Notes: generated by a model from the letters alone, not told the origin. Shown: positions 43,067-51,966, numbered from the stretch's first letter. The stretch: 64,000 nucleotides of DNA from Rhizorhabdus histidinilytica (GCF_900167915.1 NZ_FUYM01000016.1:1-64000), one strand, 5' to 3'. Made by a program: numbers and translations.

Positions 43067-44113
43067 TCAGTCCGCTGATGCTGCGCCGTAGATGTCCGCT
43101 GCCCATTGCTCGGTCCACAGGGCCGTCATCTCGTCATGGTCGAGATCGCCGGTTTCGATGAGATCGCGTATCTCGCGGCGCGCCTGTGCGATCACCCGCT
43201 CCCAGGGGTCTGCCGGTTCGGGAGGTGGCGGCACCTCAGGTTGCACCGGCAACTGTCGCGAAGGCCGATCAAGGCGAGCATGCTGTCTGAGCAACCACTG
43301 CGTCATATGGTCCGCCACCAAGCGGTCGGTCTTGGCTTGACCACAACGTCGCGCGGCGATGCGCGCGCTGACCCCATAGGCCTGGCTGTCGATCGAGGCG
43401 ATACGATGGGCGAAGGCGGTGAGATAGGGGATGGCGGCGCCCTTGACGCCGAAGAGATGCAGACGGGTCTGCCTTGGCAGCACCTGGTCGAGACGATCAA
43501 CGACGGCGATCAGTCCATCCGCGCCATGGACAGGGCGCCGGCACATGCTGCCGACACCGACAAGCCCGGCGCGCTCGATCATATGCGCGAGCGCCACTGC
43601 ACAGCGTTCATAATCACCGGGATGACGTCCCTGAATGACCGGCATGAAGGTCGCATCGATCCCGGCATTTTCAGCGCGCAGCCGGCATTCGATGTTGGCC
43701 CGGATGGTACGGGACATGCGGTCGAGCACCTCGTTGCGATCGCTGGCCACTTCCTGCTCGACGCAATAGTCGAGGCTTGCCCACCAGCGGAATGGATAGG
43801 CTGCGGCCAGGCCGACATAATCATCGACCGTCCAGGGATAGCGCCCATAGGTGACCATTGCGCTGAACCCCGCGCTGTCGAGGCTGAGGCTGCGAAGACC
43901 ATGCGCATTCATGAGTGGCCGCGTCGTCCAGCCGGCCCATTCGCGCCAACCTCGCTTCGTCGACCAGCGCGACAGGGCATTGGCGGAAATCAGGACGGGC
44001 TGCTGAAGCTGTCGGGCGCGCCGCAGGAGCACCCCATCAGCAAGGTGCGGCAGTCCCACCATGACAGCGATCGAGCGTGACTTGACCGGATAATTGTTCA
44101 TGTTATGTTCCAT
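43067..44113 (-). CDS. TGT/DpdA-like protein (queuine tRNA-ribosyltransferase superfamily, 348 aa)
   Basis: Landmarks of the TIM-barrel family are visible: LSLDSAGFSAMVTYGRYPW (Asp and the F/G motif near the base-binding site), ATFMPVIQGRHPGDY, VGVGSMCRRPVHG and RLHLFGVKG. The sequence is closer to DNA-modifying DpdA-like or DUF7221-type proteins on mobile elements than to true Tgt, which also carries a Zn-binding CxCxxC set near the C-terminus that I do not see here. It could insert a 7-deazaguanine base into DNA or RNA. That reaction is inferred from superfamily only. The start codon (44113) is 16 bp from the divergent gene at 44130. Confidence 0.65.
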   Translation of the reverse strand: MEHNMNNYPVKSRSIAVMVGLPHLADGVLLRRARQLQQPVLISANALSRWSTKRGWREWAGWTTRPLMNAHGLRSLSLDSAGFSAMVTYGRYPWTVDDYVGLAAAYPFRWWASLDYCVEQEVASDRNEVLDRMSRTIRANIECRLRAENAGIDATFMPVIQGRHPGDYERCAVALAHMIERAGLVGVGSMCRRPVHGADGLIAVVDRLDQVLPRQTRLHLFGVKGAAIPYLTAFAHRIASIDSQAYGVSARIAARRCGQAKTDRLVADHMTQWLLRQHARLDRPSRQLPVQPEVPPPPEPADPWERVIAQARREIRDLIETGDLDHDEMTALWTEQWAADIYGAASAD

Positions 44114-44129
44114 TCAAGGGAGATTTTTA

Positions 44130-44624
44130 ATGACCGAGCAGGCCGCCCGCTATTTTGAACCGTTCGATCTCGATGTGACGCTGCGCGATGCCGCGCTTGA
44201 CGATCAAAACCGCCCCACCCGCCGCATGCTGGCCAATGCGGCGATCGGTATGCATGTCGAGGATGCCTATTATTCGGTGCGCGAACTGCGCGAGGCGATG
44301 TCCTGGGTCCATGAGGGTGAGACGGGCGGCAAGCGCAAGCTCGCGTCCATCCTGAGCAATCCGGCAGGCGACGATTTCCAGCGCTGCATCTATTTCTGCC
44401 TCGCTGGCCGCGGCATCGTCGAGATGCTCGACGATCTGATGTGGCTCGAAGAGCTGCTCGAAGCGCGCGGCCGCGTCGCGGGCAGCATCCACCGCCGGAA
44501 AATCAGGGCACGTCCGCTGGTCTCGCCTTATGTAGCTGACGAACCGGATGGCCCTGTCGTCGCCTCAACCGAGAACTTCAGGCAAGGCCGTTCCTGGTGG
44601 GCCGATCCCGGCCTCACTGCCTGA
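44130..44624 (+). CDS. Hypothetical protein (164 aa)
   Basis: The product begins MTEQAARYFEPFDLDVTLRD and contains GMHVEDAYYSVRELREAMSW, GKRKLASILSNPAGDDF and IYFCLAGRGIVEMLDDL. I do not recognise it. It is one of the few backbone genes on the plus strand, divergent from the TGT-like gene, with an AAGGGAG ribosome site 6 bases before the ATG. Mostly helical and soluble. Confidence 0.65.
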   Translation: MTEQAARYFEPFDLDVTLRDAALDDQNRPTRRMLANAAIGMHVEDAYYSVRELREAMSWVHEGETGGKRKLASILSNPAGDDFQRCIYFCLAGRGIVEMLDDLMWLEELLEARGRVAGSIHRRKIRARPLVSPYVADEPDGPVVASTENFRQGRSWWADPGLTA

Positions 44625-44659
44625 CGGGACCGCGCGGTACGCCGCTCCAGCCTTGGAGA

Positions 44660-45166
44660 TCACCGCTCACAAGCGAGGCGGTCGCCGCGCCGCCACCGAG
44701 CCGGCTCGATCCACTGGCCAGCGAACGCGCCAGCCTTGTTTCGCTGCGCGGCGGCAAAGGCTTCGGTATATTGCTTCGCACGCGCCGGATCGGTTTTCAG
44801 GAATTGGGGTTGGGGAATGGCGAGACCCGCGCGGATCAGCGTCTCTCCGAGATCGCGGCCTTTCACGGTCACAGTCGCCACCGGCCGACCATAGCTCGAG
44901 CGGTTGGTGAGCCGGATTTGGGCGTCGGCTTCGCCCAGAATCCGCGCGGCATGATCCTGAGCCGCCTTGCCACATTCCCAGCACGACCGCGCCCGTTCAC
45001 AGAGCTGACGGCGCTCGAACGCATCGACACCAAGGAGACGGAAATCGGCTGCAATCGTGTCGCCATCGAGCGCGCGAGCGGATGCGGTAAACCCCGGCTC
45101 ATTGACGGGAGCACCCCGGACGTCGCATGCGGAGACAAGGAATAGGAAACACAGAAAACGATACAT
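44660..45166 (-). CDS. Thermonuclease-family (SNase-like) lipoprotein
   Basis: The product has 168 residues with a lipoprotein signal (LFLVSACDVRG) and an SNase-like core: ARALDGDTIAADFRLLGVDAFE, KAAQDHAARIL, RNKAGAFAGQWIEP. The Glu-Arg catalytic set of SNase is only partly recognisable (VDAFE replaces the usual DAPE). Plasmid-borne relatives are secreted nucleases of unknown role. The start at 45166 gives the signal peptide, and upstream in-frame ATGs exist to 45214. Confidence 0.75.
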   Translation of the reverse strand: MYRFLCFLFLVSACDVRGAPVNEPGFTASARALDGDTIAADFRLLGVDAFERRQLCERARSCWECGKAAQDHAARILGEADAQIRLTNRSSYGRPVATVTVKGRDLGETLIRAGLAIPQPQFLKTDPARAKQYTEAFAAAQRNKAGAFAGQWIEPARWRRGDRLACER

Positions 45167-45219
45167 TCGATGTCTATGACAAAGGGCGCTGATCTTTTCC
45201 ATTGCGTCGAACACGAAGT

Positions 45220-45666
45220 TCAGTCCCCAGGAAACCAGTCGAACGTCAAGGTGCGCGCGCCGGCCCGGCTTTCGAGTTCAAGGACGTCGGCAATGGTCCA
45301 GATCTTGCGGGATTCGCGCGCCAGGTCCGCGTAACCACCGTAGGTGCAGCCGCCATGCACGATGAACTGGGCGTGGATGTTCTGGGTCGCCGCTTCGGAG
45401 AGAAAGAAGCCCGCAACGCCCTTGATATATTGTGGCGGGAGAACGCCCAGCATAGCGTCGTAGAAACGCTGCGTGATCCGGCTGAGAGGAAATGACGCCA
45501 ATGTTTCGGCGCGCGTGCGTTCGAAATAGGCGTTGGTGGACTCGACAACAGCGTCGGGATGGCGATCGCGGTGACGCGCGAGCAGCGCGGCTGCGTCCTC
45601 CCTGCTGTGTGCGTAGTCGAGGGGGAATTTCGAAGACCGCGCGGTAATGTAAAAGTTAGTGTCCAT
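45220..45666 (-). CDS. Hypothetical protein, possibly DUF1419-like (148 aa)
   Basis: The product begins MDTNFYITARSSKFPLDYAH and has RITQRFYDAMLGVLPPQYIKG, QFIVHGGCTYGGYADLARE and TLTFDWFPGD. LGVLPPQY with a following sensing-like beta region reminds me of DUF1419, but I am not sure. Soluble. The chosen start is the ATG at 45666; a start at 45699 would also be in frame. Confidence 0.6.
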   Translation of the reverse strand: MDTNFYITARSSKFPLDYAHSREDAAALLARHRDRHPDAVVESTNAYFERTRAETLASFPLSRITQRFYDAMLGVLPPQYIKGVAGFFLSEAATQNIHAQFIVHGGCTYGGYADLARESRKIWTIADVLELESRAGARTLTFDWFPGD

Positions 45667-45817
45667 GGCGGATCCTTCCAGCTTGGAGAACACCGTCATT
45701 CATCCCCCTTCCCTCTTGCCATGGGTCGCGAGCGGCGGGATCATGGGCCTGGCTGCGTTGCAGCGGCGGTCAGCATGCGGATGGGCTTTGCTCCGGAAGA
45801 CATGAATGGAGAGGGCT

Positions 45818-46024
45818 TCAGGCGACCATCTCGAGGACGATCAGGCCCGACGACGCAGGGTCGGTAGAGATGCGGAAAGGCTGCAGCGGATCGGTAGTGC
45901 GCAGGATGCTTACCTTACCCTGCGAATGATCGAAAATCCGGCTGGCGACGCGCAGGGCATTCTCGCGGCTGCAGAGCAACTGGCGTTTGGGAGACAGACA
46001 ACGCCTGTCGATGGCCGTCGTCAT
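45818..46024 (-). CDS. Small hypothetical protein (68 aa)
   Basis: The product begins MTTAIDRRCLSPKRQLLCSR and ends ISTDPASSGLIVLEMVA. It lies 33 bp downstream of the DUF6927 gene, on the same strand, with AAAGGG about 9 bases before the ATG. The family is unknown to me; similar short proteins follow DUF6927 in sphingomonad plasmids as I recall. Confidence 0.55.
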   Translation of the reverse strand: MTTAIDRRCLSPKRQLLCSRENALRVASRIFDHSQGKVSILRTTDPLQPFRISTDPASSGLIVLEMVA

Positions 46025-46056
46025 GACCTGATCCCTTTCTCCTCGAGGATTGACGC

Positions 46057-49000
46057 TCATGCAAACAGCGTCTTGTGGATCTTGGTGACCGGTACGACCA
46101 CCCAGGCGCGCGTCATGAGGCGACTGATCCGGTAGAAGCAGCCATTCTGCGGATCGCGAAGCACGAGCCTCCGGCCGCGCTTGCAGACGACGAACTCCTG
46201 CGCGACATTACCGTCGGTGAAGGTCACCGGCTCGGGAAGCCGGATGCGATCCCCGTCCGCGAGTTTGCGCGCGCGGTGCGCAAGGTTCGCCCGGCAACGT
46301 GCGCGCCAATCGAGCGCATATTCATGCTCGGTCGGGCTCAGCAGATCGAGGATCGCCGCGGGGCAGTCGGCCTCGCATGGCCCCATATTTTCGGTCAGTC
46401 GGGTAGGATTGGTGCTGCTCATGGAGTCAGCCCTGATCCCCCCGCCGAACCGCACGTGCAGCTTTCACCGCATGCGGCTCTCCACTGTGACGAACCATCA
46501 CTTTGCCGTAGATCGGGCAGGCGGCCTCTGTGAGTATCCCAGTGGCATTGCTCGCACAGGACCACCGTCCTGCGGGCGCGTGCCACCTTCATTCTCACGA
46601 CAAAACCGCGGTGCGAAACATCGGCCATCCCCCGGATATGGTGCACCTGACACGGAACATCGGATCGACCGCAAGCCTCGCATTGCTTGGCATTCTGACG
46701 ATCAACCCAGTCCGTACGTGAGTGGGTGAACACCTGCGTCCAAGGCTGGATATCAATCCTGGACGAGGTGGCCGGATCACGTTTCAGATGAGCCAGTTTC
46801 CAGACTTTGACCGATCGGGGCTGGCCATCGACGTCGTAGCCGATGGTGAATTCCTGCCCCGTCCTCATGCGGGCCAAGACCGCTCGCACATTGGTTTTGT
46901 GCTTGCTGGCCAAGGTCTTGAACAAGCTCCACCGCTGGAGAAACTCAAGCCTGTTCAGCTTGAAGCTCACATCCTTGGCGAGAGCATAGTAGTTCGCAAA
47001 ACCCCGCAATTCGGCGTTGTAAGCTAGGACGATCTCAACGTCGCTGCAGCTGAGCAGCAGGCTACGATGACGCGGCTTCAACACCGACAGATCACCATAA
47101 CCTTTTGCAGAAGCGAACGCGTGGACCTTCTCCCAAGGGACATGCAGCTGCATCACTTCCGACGGCGGCCTACGAAGGAAGCTGACGGAACCTTGTCGGC
47201 TCCGGACAACCCGTTGGCGTGTCGTATATGTGCGGACCTCATATCCAAGGAAGGCGGCTCCATCGCTCGCCTTGCGGATACCGCTTTTCTCCTCGGACAC
47301 CGTGAGCGCCAGCGCCTCGGTCAGGAATGCCCTGACTTCGGCGAACACGCTTCGTGCATCCTCCTTGCTACCGATAACCCCAATCATGAAGTCGTCCGCG
47401 TAGCGACAGTAACGAAGTCGGCGATAACCGGGGTCCATCGCGTCTCTCGACGGGATGGACCGCTTTTGCGGCAGTAAGGTTTGGATTTTGGCCAAGGAGG
47501 CCGCAACCTTCACCTCGTCGACATTGTCTTTGGCCCGCAGCATGGTGACGCGCTTCCGTTGTTTCTGGATGCGCCCAGCCAGTCGCCCATATTCCGGGTT
47601 CGTGGCACGGACCTTCCCCCTCTCGAAAGCCGCGATCCGTTCCGCCATGAACATATCGAGTTCATGGAGGTAGATGTTGGCCAAGATTGGAGAGACGATA
47701 CCGCCCTGCGGAGTGCCGCTGTAGGTCCGGGTGTGAACCCGGTCTTCCATAACACCCGCCTTAAGCATGCTGCCGATCAAGCCGATGAATTTCTCGTCAT
47801 CGATCCTTTTCCGCAACAGCCGCAGGAGGATGTCGTGGTCGATGTTCTCGAAGAACCCCGCGACATCCACATCTACGAGCCATTTCACCCCCGTCCATAC
47901 GGCTTTGACGTGTTCAAGCGCCGTATGACACGACCGGCCCGGCCGGAATCCATGGGAGGCGTTCGAGAACACCGGTTCATAGATCCGTTCGAGCAGTTGC
48001 CGCGCCACTTCCTGAACGAGGCGGTCGTCGCGCGTGGGAATGCCCAGCGGACGCCGTTTGCCCTTGCCTTTCGGGATAAACACCCGACGCACTGGTTTGG
48101 GATCATAGGTCCCTGCCGTCACGCTGGCGATAATCGGGTCGAGGTCTTCCGGTCCGAAGTCCGCGAAGGTCTCGCCGTCAATACCCGGCGTCATCGCACC
48201 CTTGTTGGATCCGATCTTCTGGAGCCCCTCCTCCCAAAGGAGGCGAGACCCCATCAGACGATAGAGTCCATTCACCCTTTTGCCCGACGCAACGAGCGCC
48301 GGAATGGCCTCCAACCGGCCTTTCACAGTTTCTGGCAGCATCAGCACACCCCATGATCGGTGGTTGAAGAATCACAGCTGCCGCCCTTCCCCCGGTCTTC
48401 CCCGCTTTCGGCCCGATCGCTCGAGACCTTATACAGTTGCACCGCCGCCTCCGAAGAGGTCGATGTCCCGGGCATTACCCCGGGCATTTGAGTAATATGG
48501 CGGCTCCGTACCCATGCAGGCCGGCAGAAGCCGCCTGTTTAGGGCATCCCGTAGTTACGCTGAATGGAGATGCGGCGCGGTTAGGTGTCCCGTTCGTCCA
48601 CTAAACCCCTCGACGAGAGGCGCACCGGATGGGCTGAGAAACAGGCGGCCAAGACATGAGACCGCTGTCATCATCCGGACCTGGCGTGACAGTCGCTTTC
48701 GCCAGTATCGCTATATAGATTGCTGCAGACTGGGATTTAAGCAGTGTAGCCTTCACCATACGCACCTTGCCCTGACCGTCATCGCCTCCATTTGCGACTA
48801 AGACGCATCTGGCCTTTTCCGAACATGCTATTGTTCCCCGTCCCTTTCGGGATTTCAGACCTTGTGAGGCCCGAGGTTAGTCCGGCGAGCAGAGGCATTC
48901 TCAACTTACCTCATCATCACTGATACTCCATTTCAGCGCCGCAACGGCGCACTATCCTTGTACCCGAACTGGTGGCCATCGCGCGAGCGTGGATTCCAGC

Positions 49001-49223
49001 GCACCAGGCACACTACCGCGAAAACGTTGCCGGCAATGCCGTCCACGATTTCCTGGGCTGCGGCGTAATAGGTCCGATTTCCCGGACAGGAGGACGCGAG
49101 CACCCTGAGGCCGCGTTTCGTGCCGTCCTCGAGCGTGTTTTCGTAGGTAAGCTGCGCGTCGAGATAGGATTTGGCGGTCTTGTGGCCGCCCATCGACGTA
49201 AAGGGCATGAAGAGCCATCCCAT
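46057..49223 (-). CDS. DUF6927-like protein, split by a group II intron (exons 49223-48953 and 46397-46057)
   Basis: Exon 1 (271 nt) encodes [20 protein letters not shown] through HQFGYKD. Exon 2 (341 nt) continues [16 protein letters not shown] through [10 protein letters not shown]. Joining them exactly at the intron ends gives GAT|ATG across the junction and a 204-codon frame (203 aa). The joined product resembles the DUF6927 proteins I recall from sphingomonad plasmids, with CEADCPAA and FRI-type blocks. The gene is thus functional if the intron splices. Start at 49223 with AAAGGA 7 bases upstream. Function of the family unknown. Confidence 0.85.
46419..48347 (-). CDS. Group II intron maturase/reverse transcriptase with HNH domain
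   Basis: The product has 642 residues. The RT domain has [36 protein letters not shown] and [13 protein letters not shown] (catalytic YADD). The maturase X region follows (about 400-560). The C-terminal HNH part has [19 protein letters not shown] and [12 protein letters not shown]. It acts in splicing and retrohoming. Unusually, the frame stays open through domain V and stops in domain VI (46419), so the real end may be within this or the product has an extended tail. Confidence 0.9.
   Translation of the reverse strand: MLMLPETVKGRLEAIPALVASGKRVNGLYRLMGSRLLWEEGLQKIGSNKGAMTPGIDGETFADFGPEDLDPIIASVTAGTYDPKPVRRVFIPKGKGKRRPLGIPTRDDRLVQEVARQLLERIYEPVFSNASHGFRPGRSCHTALEHVKAVWTGVKWLVDVDVAGFFENIDHDILLRLLRKRIDDEKFIGLIGSMLKAGVMEDRVHTRTYSGTPQGGIVSPILANIYLHELDMFMAERIAAFERGKVRATNPEYGRLAGRIQKQRKRVTMLRAKDNVDEVKVAASLAKIQTLLPQKRSIPSRDAMDPGYRRLRYCRYADDFMIGVIGSKEDARSVFAEVRAFLTEALALTVSEEKSGIRKASDGAAFLGYEVRTYTTRQRVVRSRQGSVSFLRRPPSEVMQLHVPWEKVHAFASAKGYGDLSVLKPRHRSLLLSCSDVEIVLAYNAELRGFANYYALAKDVSFKLNRLEFLQRWSLFKTLASKHKTNVRAVLARMRTGQEFTIGYDVDGQPRSVKVWKLAHLKRDPATSSRIDIQPWTQVFTHSRTDWVDRQNAKQCEACGRSDVPCQVHHIRGMADVSHRGFVVRMKVARARRTVVLCEQCHWDTHRGRLPDLRQSDGSSQWRAACGESCTCGSAGGSGLTP
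46447..46480 (-). ncRNA. Group II intron domain V
   Basis: The 34-nt element on the minus strand begins GAGCCGCATGCGGTGAAAGC and ends with ACGTGCGGTTC. It carries the characteristic catalytic-triad stem with a GAAA-type loop (GTGAAAGC). This is the catalytic centre of the intron and the strongest evidence that the element is a group II intron. Confidence 0.9.
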
Positions 49224-49387
49224 GATGAGTCCTTTCTTGAGGAAGGAAACCGGCCGCTGGCCGTTTCCGGTTTGAGGATCGTCGGGCCGCGAGCGCTGGT
49301 CAGCAGGCGAACGCCCGCGTATCAAAGTCGCAGTATTTTCATGTCGTGCGGATGTGACCTTCCGCACCCGTCATTGTCGGAGAAGTC

Positions 49388-50314
49388 ATGCTCGCCGCGT
49401 CGGCCATTGAGATAATCGGCGGCACGCCTTTGATCGCACTGGATCGCATCTACACGGGTCCTGGTCGCATCATCGCCAAGGCCGAGTTCCTGCTGCCCGG
49501 GGGAAGTGTGAAGGACCGTGCCGCCAAGGCGATCCTGCTTGCCGCAAGAGAGGATGGCCGGCTGAAGCCGGGAATGCCGGTCGTGGAAATGACGAGCGGA
49601 AACATGGGCGCCGGACTGGCGGTGGCATGCGCCGCGCTCGGCCATCCCCTCGTCGTCACGATGTCGGCAGGCAACAGTCCGGCGCGAGCGAAGATGCTCG
49701 AAGGACTCGGCGCCGAAGTGGTGCTCATCGCCCAGGTGGATGGAAGCCCGGGCCAGGTGACGGGTTCCGATGTCAATGCTGCCGCACAGGCGGCTTGCGC
49801 GATCGCCCGGGCGCGTGACGGTTTCTACGTCGATCAGTTCAACGCTGCAGAGGGGATCGCAGCGCACGAGACCACGACAGGCCCGGAGATCCTGGCGCAG
49901 TTCGGTGGCCCGGTCGACGGATGGGTTGCAGCGGTCGGCACGGGCTGCACCTTCGTGGGCGTTGCAAAGGCGTTGAAGCGCGCCAATCCCGGTACGGTCT
50001 GCGCCGCTGTCGAACCGCTGAACGCGCGGCCGCTGGCCGGAGAACCGGTGCTCGACGCCCGGCATAAACTCCAGGGCATCGGTTATGGCACGGTTCCGCC
50101 GCACTGGGATCCGTCGCTGATGGATATGAGTGTCGGCATCAGCGATGATGAAGCTGAAGAGTGGCGGCGTACTCTGGCCCATCGCGAGGGCCTGTACGTC
50201 GGCTATTCTGCCGCTGCGAACGTCTGCGCCGCGGCAAAGCTGCTGGCATCGGGGCGGTTGACGGCTGATGCCGTCGTGGCAACGGTGCTTTGTGATACCG
50301 GCCTGAAATACTGA
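49388..50314 (+). CDS. Cysteine synthase-like PLP enzyme
   Basis: The product has 308 residues of the fold-type II PLP family. GGSVKDRAAKAI contains the PLP lysine, VEMTSGNMGAGLA is the substrate loop, and AVGTGCTFVGVAKALK binds the phosphate. It resembles CysK (O-acetylserine sulfhydrylase) or a related beta-replacement enzyme. It is on the plus strand, unlike the surrounding backbone, and converges with the ardC fragment with a short overlap. Its link with the split PAPS-reductase-like gene (sulfur) is only suggestive. Confidence 0.85.
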   Translation: MLAASAIEIIGGTPLIALDRIYTGPGRIIAKAEFLLPGGSVKDRAAKAILLAAREDGRLKPGMPVVEMTSGNMGAGLAVACAALGHPLVVTMSAGNSPARAKMLEGLGAEVVLIAQVDGSPGQVTGSDVNAAAQAACAIARARDGFYVDQFNAAEGIAAHETTTGPEILAQFGGPVDGWVAAVGTGCTFVGVAKALKRANPGTVCAAVEPLNARPLAGEPVLDARHKLQGIGYGTVPPHWDPSLMDMSVGISDDEAEEWRRTLAHREGLYVGYSAAANVCAAAKLLASGRLTADAVVATVLCDTGLKY

Positions 50315-50607
50315 ACCTCGGCGTGGGGGTGGCCCCGATGGACGTGCATCCGGTCGGCTGCCGGCTGCGCCTTGCTCGCCGCGCCGAAGCTTTTGAGATA
50401 CGCGAAAGCCTGTTCAGCCTTGGCGGCAGCGTGGATGATCGCGGTCTTGTCGCCGCGGAGGATACCGAGCCAATGCGCCACATAGCTCGCATGACTGTCA
50501 TGGAGGACGTTGGGCAGACCAAGGTCAGCACAGCAGAGCCCCGCCCCGATCTCGGCGCAATATCCTGACAGTCCAGCGAAAAATGGCGGTTGAAAGGTGA
50601 AAACCAT
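50203..50607 (-). pseudogene. C-terminal fragment of the split backbone ardC, with element-derived start
   Basis: Codons after 50553 read EIGAGLCCADLGLPN, then SYVAHWLGILRGDKTAIIHAAAKAEQ, the C-terminal block of ArdC. The first ~16 residues (MVFTFQPPFFAGLSG) are encoded by the left end of element 2. The start is an ATG at 50607 with AGGAGG 5 bases upstream, so a 134-residue hybrid could be translated. The tail (AASKAQPAADRMHV) resembles the end of the intact ardC at 50934, which suggests a past tail exchange. The frame runs antisense into the PLP gene because the native stop seems lost. Confidence 0.75.
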
Positions 50608-50933
50608 CGGTGCCTCCTGCACTGCCTAAAAACCCCATGGCTCCCCCGAGGCGGGGGTGGGCGGCGAGAACGACCGGAGAGGCCCGCGCAAGCGGGGGGC
50701 CGCACCCGGAGGGGCGAAATGCAATGGAGCAGCGCGGCGAAGCCGGGCTTGCGGCGCGCCGTGGCGGGCCTAGCAGGGAGCGCCGACCAGACCCGCATCG
50801 AGGGAGGCCCAGAAATCAGCGCCGCCGCGCCAGCGGCGTCCGCTGGTGAGCGGGCGAAGCCCGCGCATCGCCGTGCGCGACGAAGCGGCCGAGCCCGCGA
50901 GGGATCGGCCGCTCGGCTTTGGTCGCTGCTGGA
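50608..50933. other. Non-coding GC-rich segment of element 2
   Basis: About 330 bp with no convincing gene. It contains the hairpin CCCCCGAGGCGGGGG near 50644-50658 and other G/C-rich repeats with GGCGAAGCC-like pieces. It lies between the ardC stop and the left end of the element. It might hold a terminator for ardC. No regulatory element is clearly identified. Confidence 0.4.
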
Positions 50934-51797
50934 TCATGGCTGACGGGCGTGCATCCAGTCGGCCGCTGCCTGCGCCTTGCTCGCCGCGGTGAAGATCGCG
51001 CGGGGCTCGTCCTTGAGCAGTTGCAGCCAGGAGGCGATATAGGCCGCGTGATCGGGTCGCGGTTCGTGCGCGATCCCAAGATCGGCGAGCAGGAACGATG
51101 CGGTCAGTTCGGCGGTCGCTTCCTCCATGGCGAGCGCGTGCCTGGTCCACTTGGCGCTGAAATCCCGGTCGAGCCGGTGAGCTGCGCCACTGGCATGAGC
51201 CGCCTCGTGAATATGGGTGGCGTAGAAGCCGTGGGCATCGTGGAAGGCGCTGAAATCCGGCATGTGGATGCGGTCTTCGGCGATGTGATAATAGGCGCTG
51301 GCCGAGCCGTAGACGGTATCGATGCCGAGGGCGGCGATGAAGGCTTCGGCGGCGGCGAGGCGTTCGCTCTCGGGCAGGTCCGGCCCCGGTTCGGGCGCAT
51401 AGCCATCGACCTGATCGGCGTTGAACAGGCTGAACGCCTTGGCGAAAAGCCGGCGGTGGTCGTCATCGTCGCCGGCGTCGTCATCCTTCGCGCGAAACTC
51501 CTTCCAGAGGACGCCGAGGCTGGCCTGCTCGCCCTTGCGGACCTGCGCGCCGAGCGTCTGCCACTGGCGATAGGTGCCCCAGACGCCGCTCGCATAGCCG
51601 CTGCCATAGGCGGCTGCCCAGAGCGAGACCGTATTTATGCCGCGATAGGGCTTGCCGCTGGCGACGTTCGTCGGGCGGGTGACGTCGGCGCCAGAATGAT
51701 GCCATGGCATGCGCCAGGTGCCGGTGCCGGCTTCGATGGCGTCGACGATCGCTTGCGTGACGCGAGCATAGACGTCGACACGTGGTGAGGCTGACAT
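50934..51797 (-). CDS. ardC: ArdC antirestriction protein, intact copy carried by element 2
   Basis: The product has 287 residues. The N-terminal ssDNA-binding domain has ARVTQAIVDAIEAGTGTWRMPW, GKPYRGINTVSLW and VRKGEQASLGVLWKEF. The C-terminal zincin-like domain has ATHIHEAAHASGAAHRLDRDF (HEAAH metal site), AMEEATAELTASFLLADLGI and the tail AASKAQAAADWMHA. ArdC protects incoming DNA against restriction (established for some members). Start at 51797 with GGAGAA 7 bases upstream. The gene is intact while the surrounding backbone ardC is in pieces. Confidence 0.9.
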   Translation of the reverse strand: MSASPRVDVYARVTQAIVDAIEAGTGTWRMPWHHSGADVTRPTNVASGKPYRGINTVSLWAAAYGSGYASGVWGTYRQWQTLGAQVRKGEQASLGVLWKEFRAKDDDAGDDDDHRRLFAKAFSLFNADQVDGYAPEPGPDLPESERLAAAEAFIAALGIDTVYGSASAYYHIAEDRIHMPDFSAFHDAHGFYATHIHEAAHASGAAHRLDRDFSAKWTRHALAMEEATAELTASFLLADLGIAHEPRPDHAAYIASWLQLLKDEPRAIFTAASKAQAAADWMHARQP

Positions 51798-51966
51798 GAT
51801 CTGTTCTCCGTTCTCGCGCCGGGGACCATCCCCGGCGGCGGAGGCCCGTTCGCGCCGGGCACAGGGGGGCTCGCGCACCCGTCAGGGCCGCAGCGAAGCG
51901 AAGGACGGCGAAGCCGTTGCGCGGGCGCGCCGACCGGCGCAGGACTCCGCCAACAGCCGGGGTGGT

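Larger units (their letters stand above)
46398..48952 (-). ncRNA. Group II intron (2,555 nt) inside the DUF6927 gene
   Basis: On the minus strand the intron starts GTGCGCC at 48952, the canonical group II 5' end, and ends CCTACCCGAC at 46398, after a domain V hairpin at 46447-46480. Exon joining restores the host frame. The non-coding region 48348-48952 should contain ribozyme domains I-III (not folded here). The maturase is encoded within. Confidence 0.88.

Noticed and set aside
48348-48952. Several short open frames in the 5' part of the intron
   Set aside because: This region should be ribozyme domains I-III. The frames have no ribosome sites or protein character.
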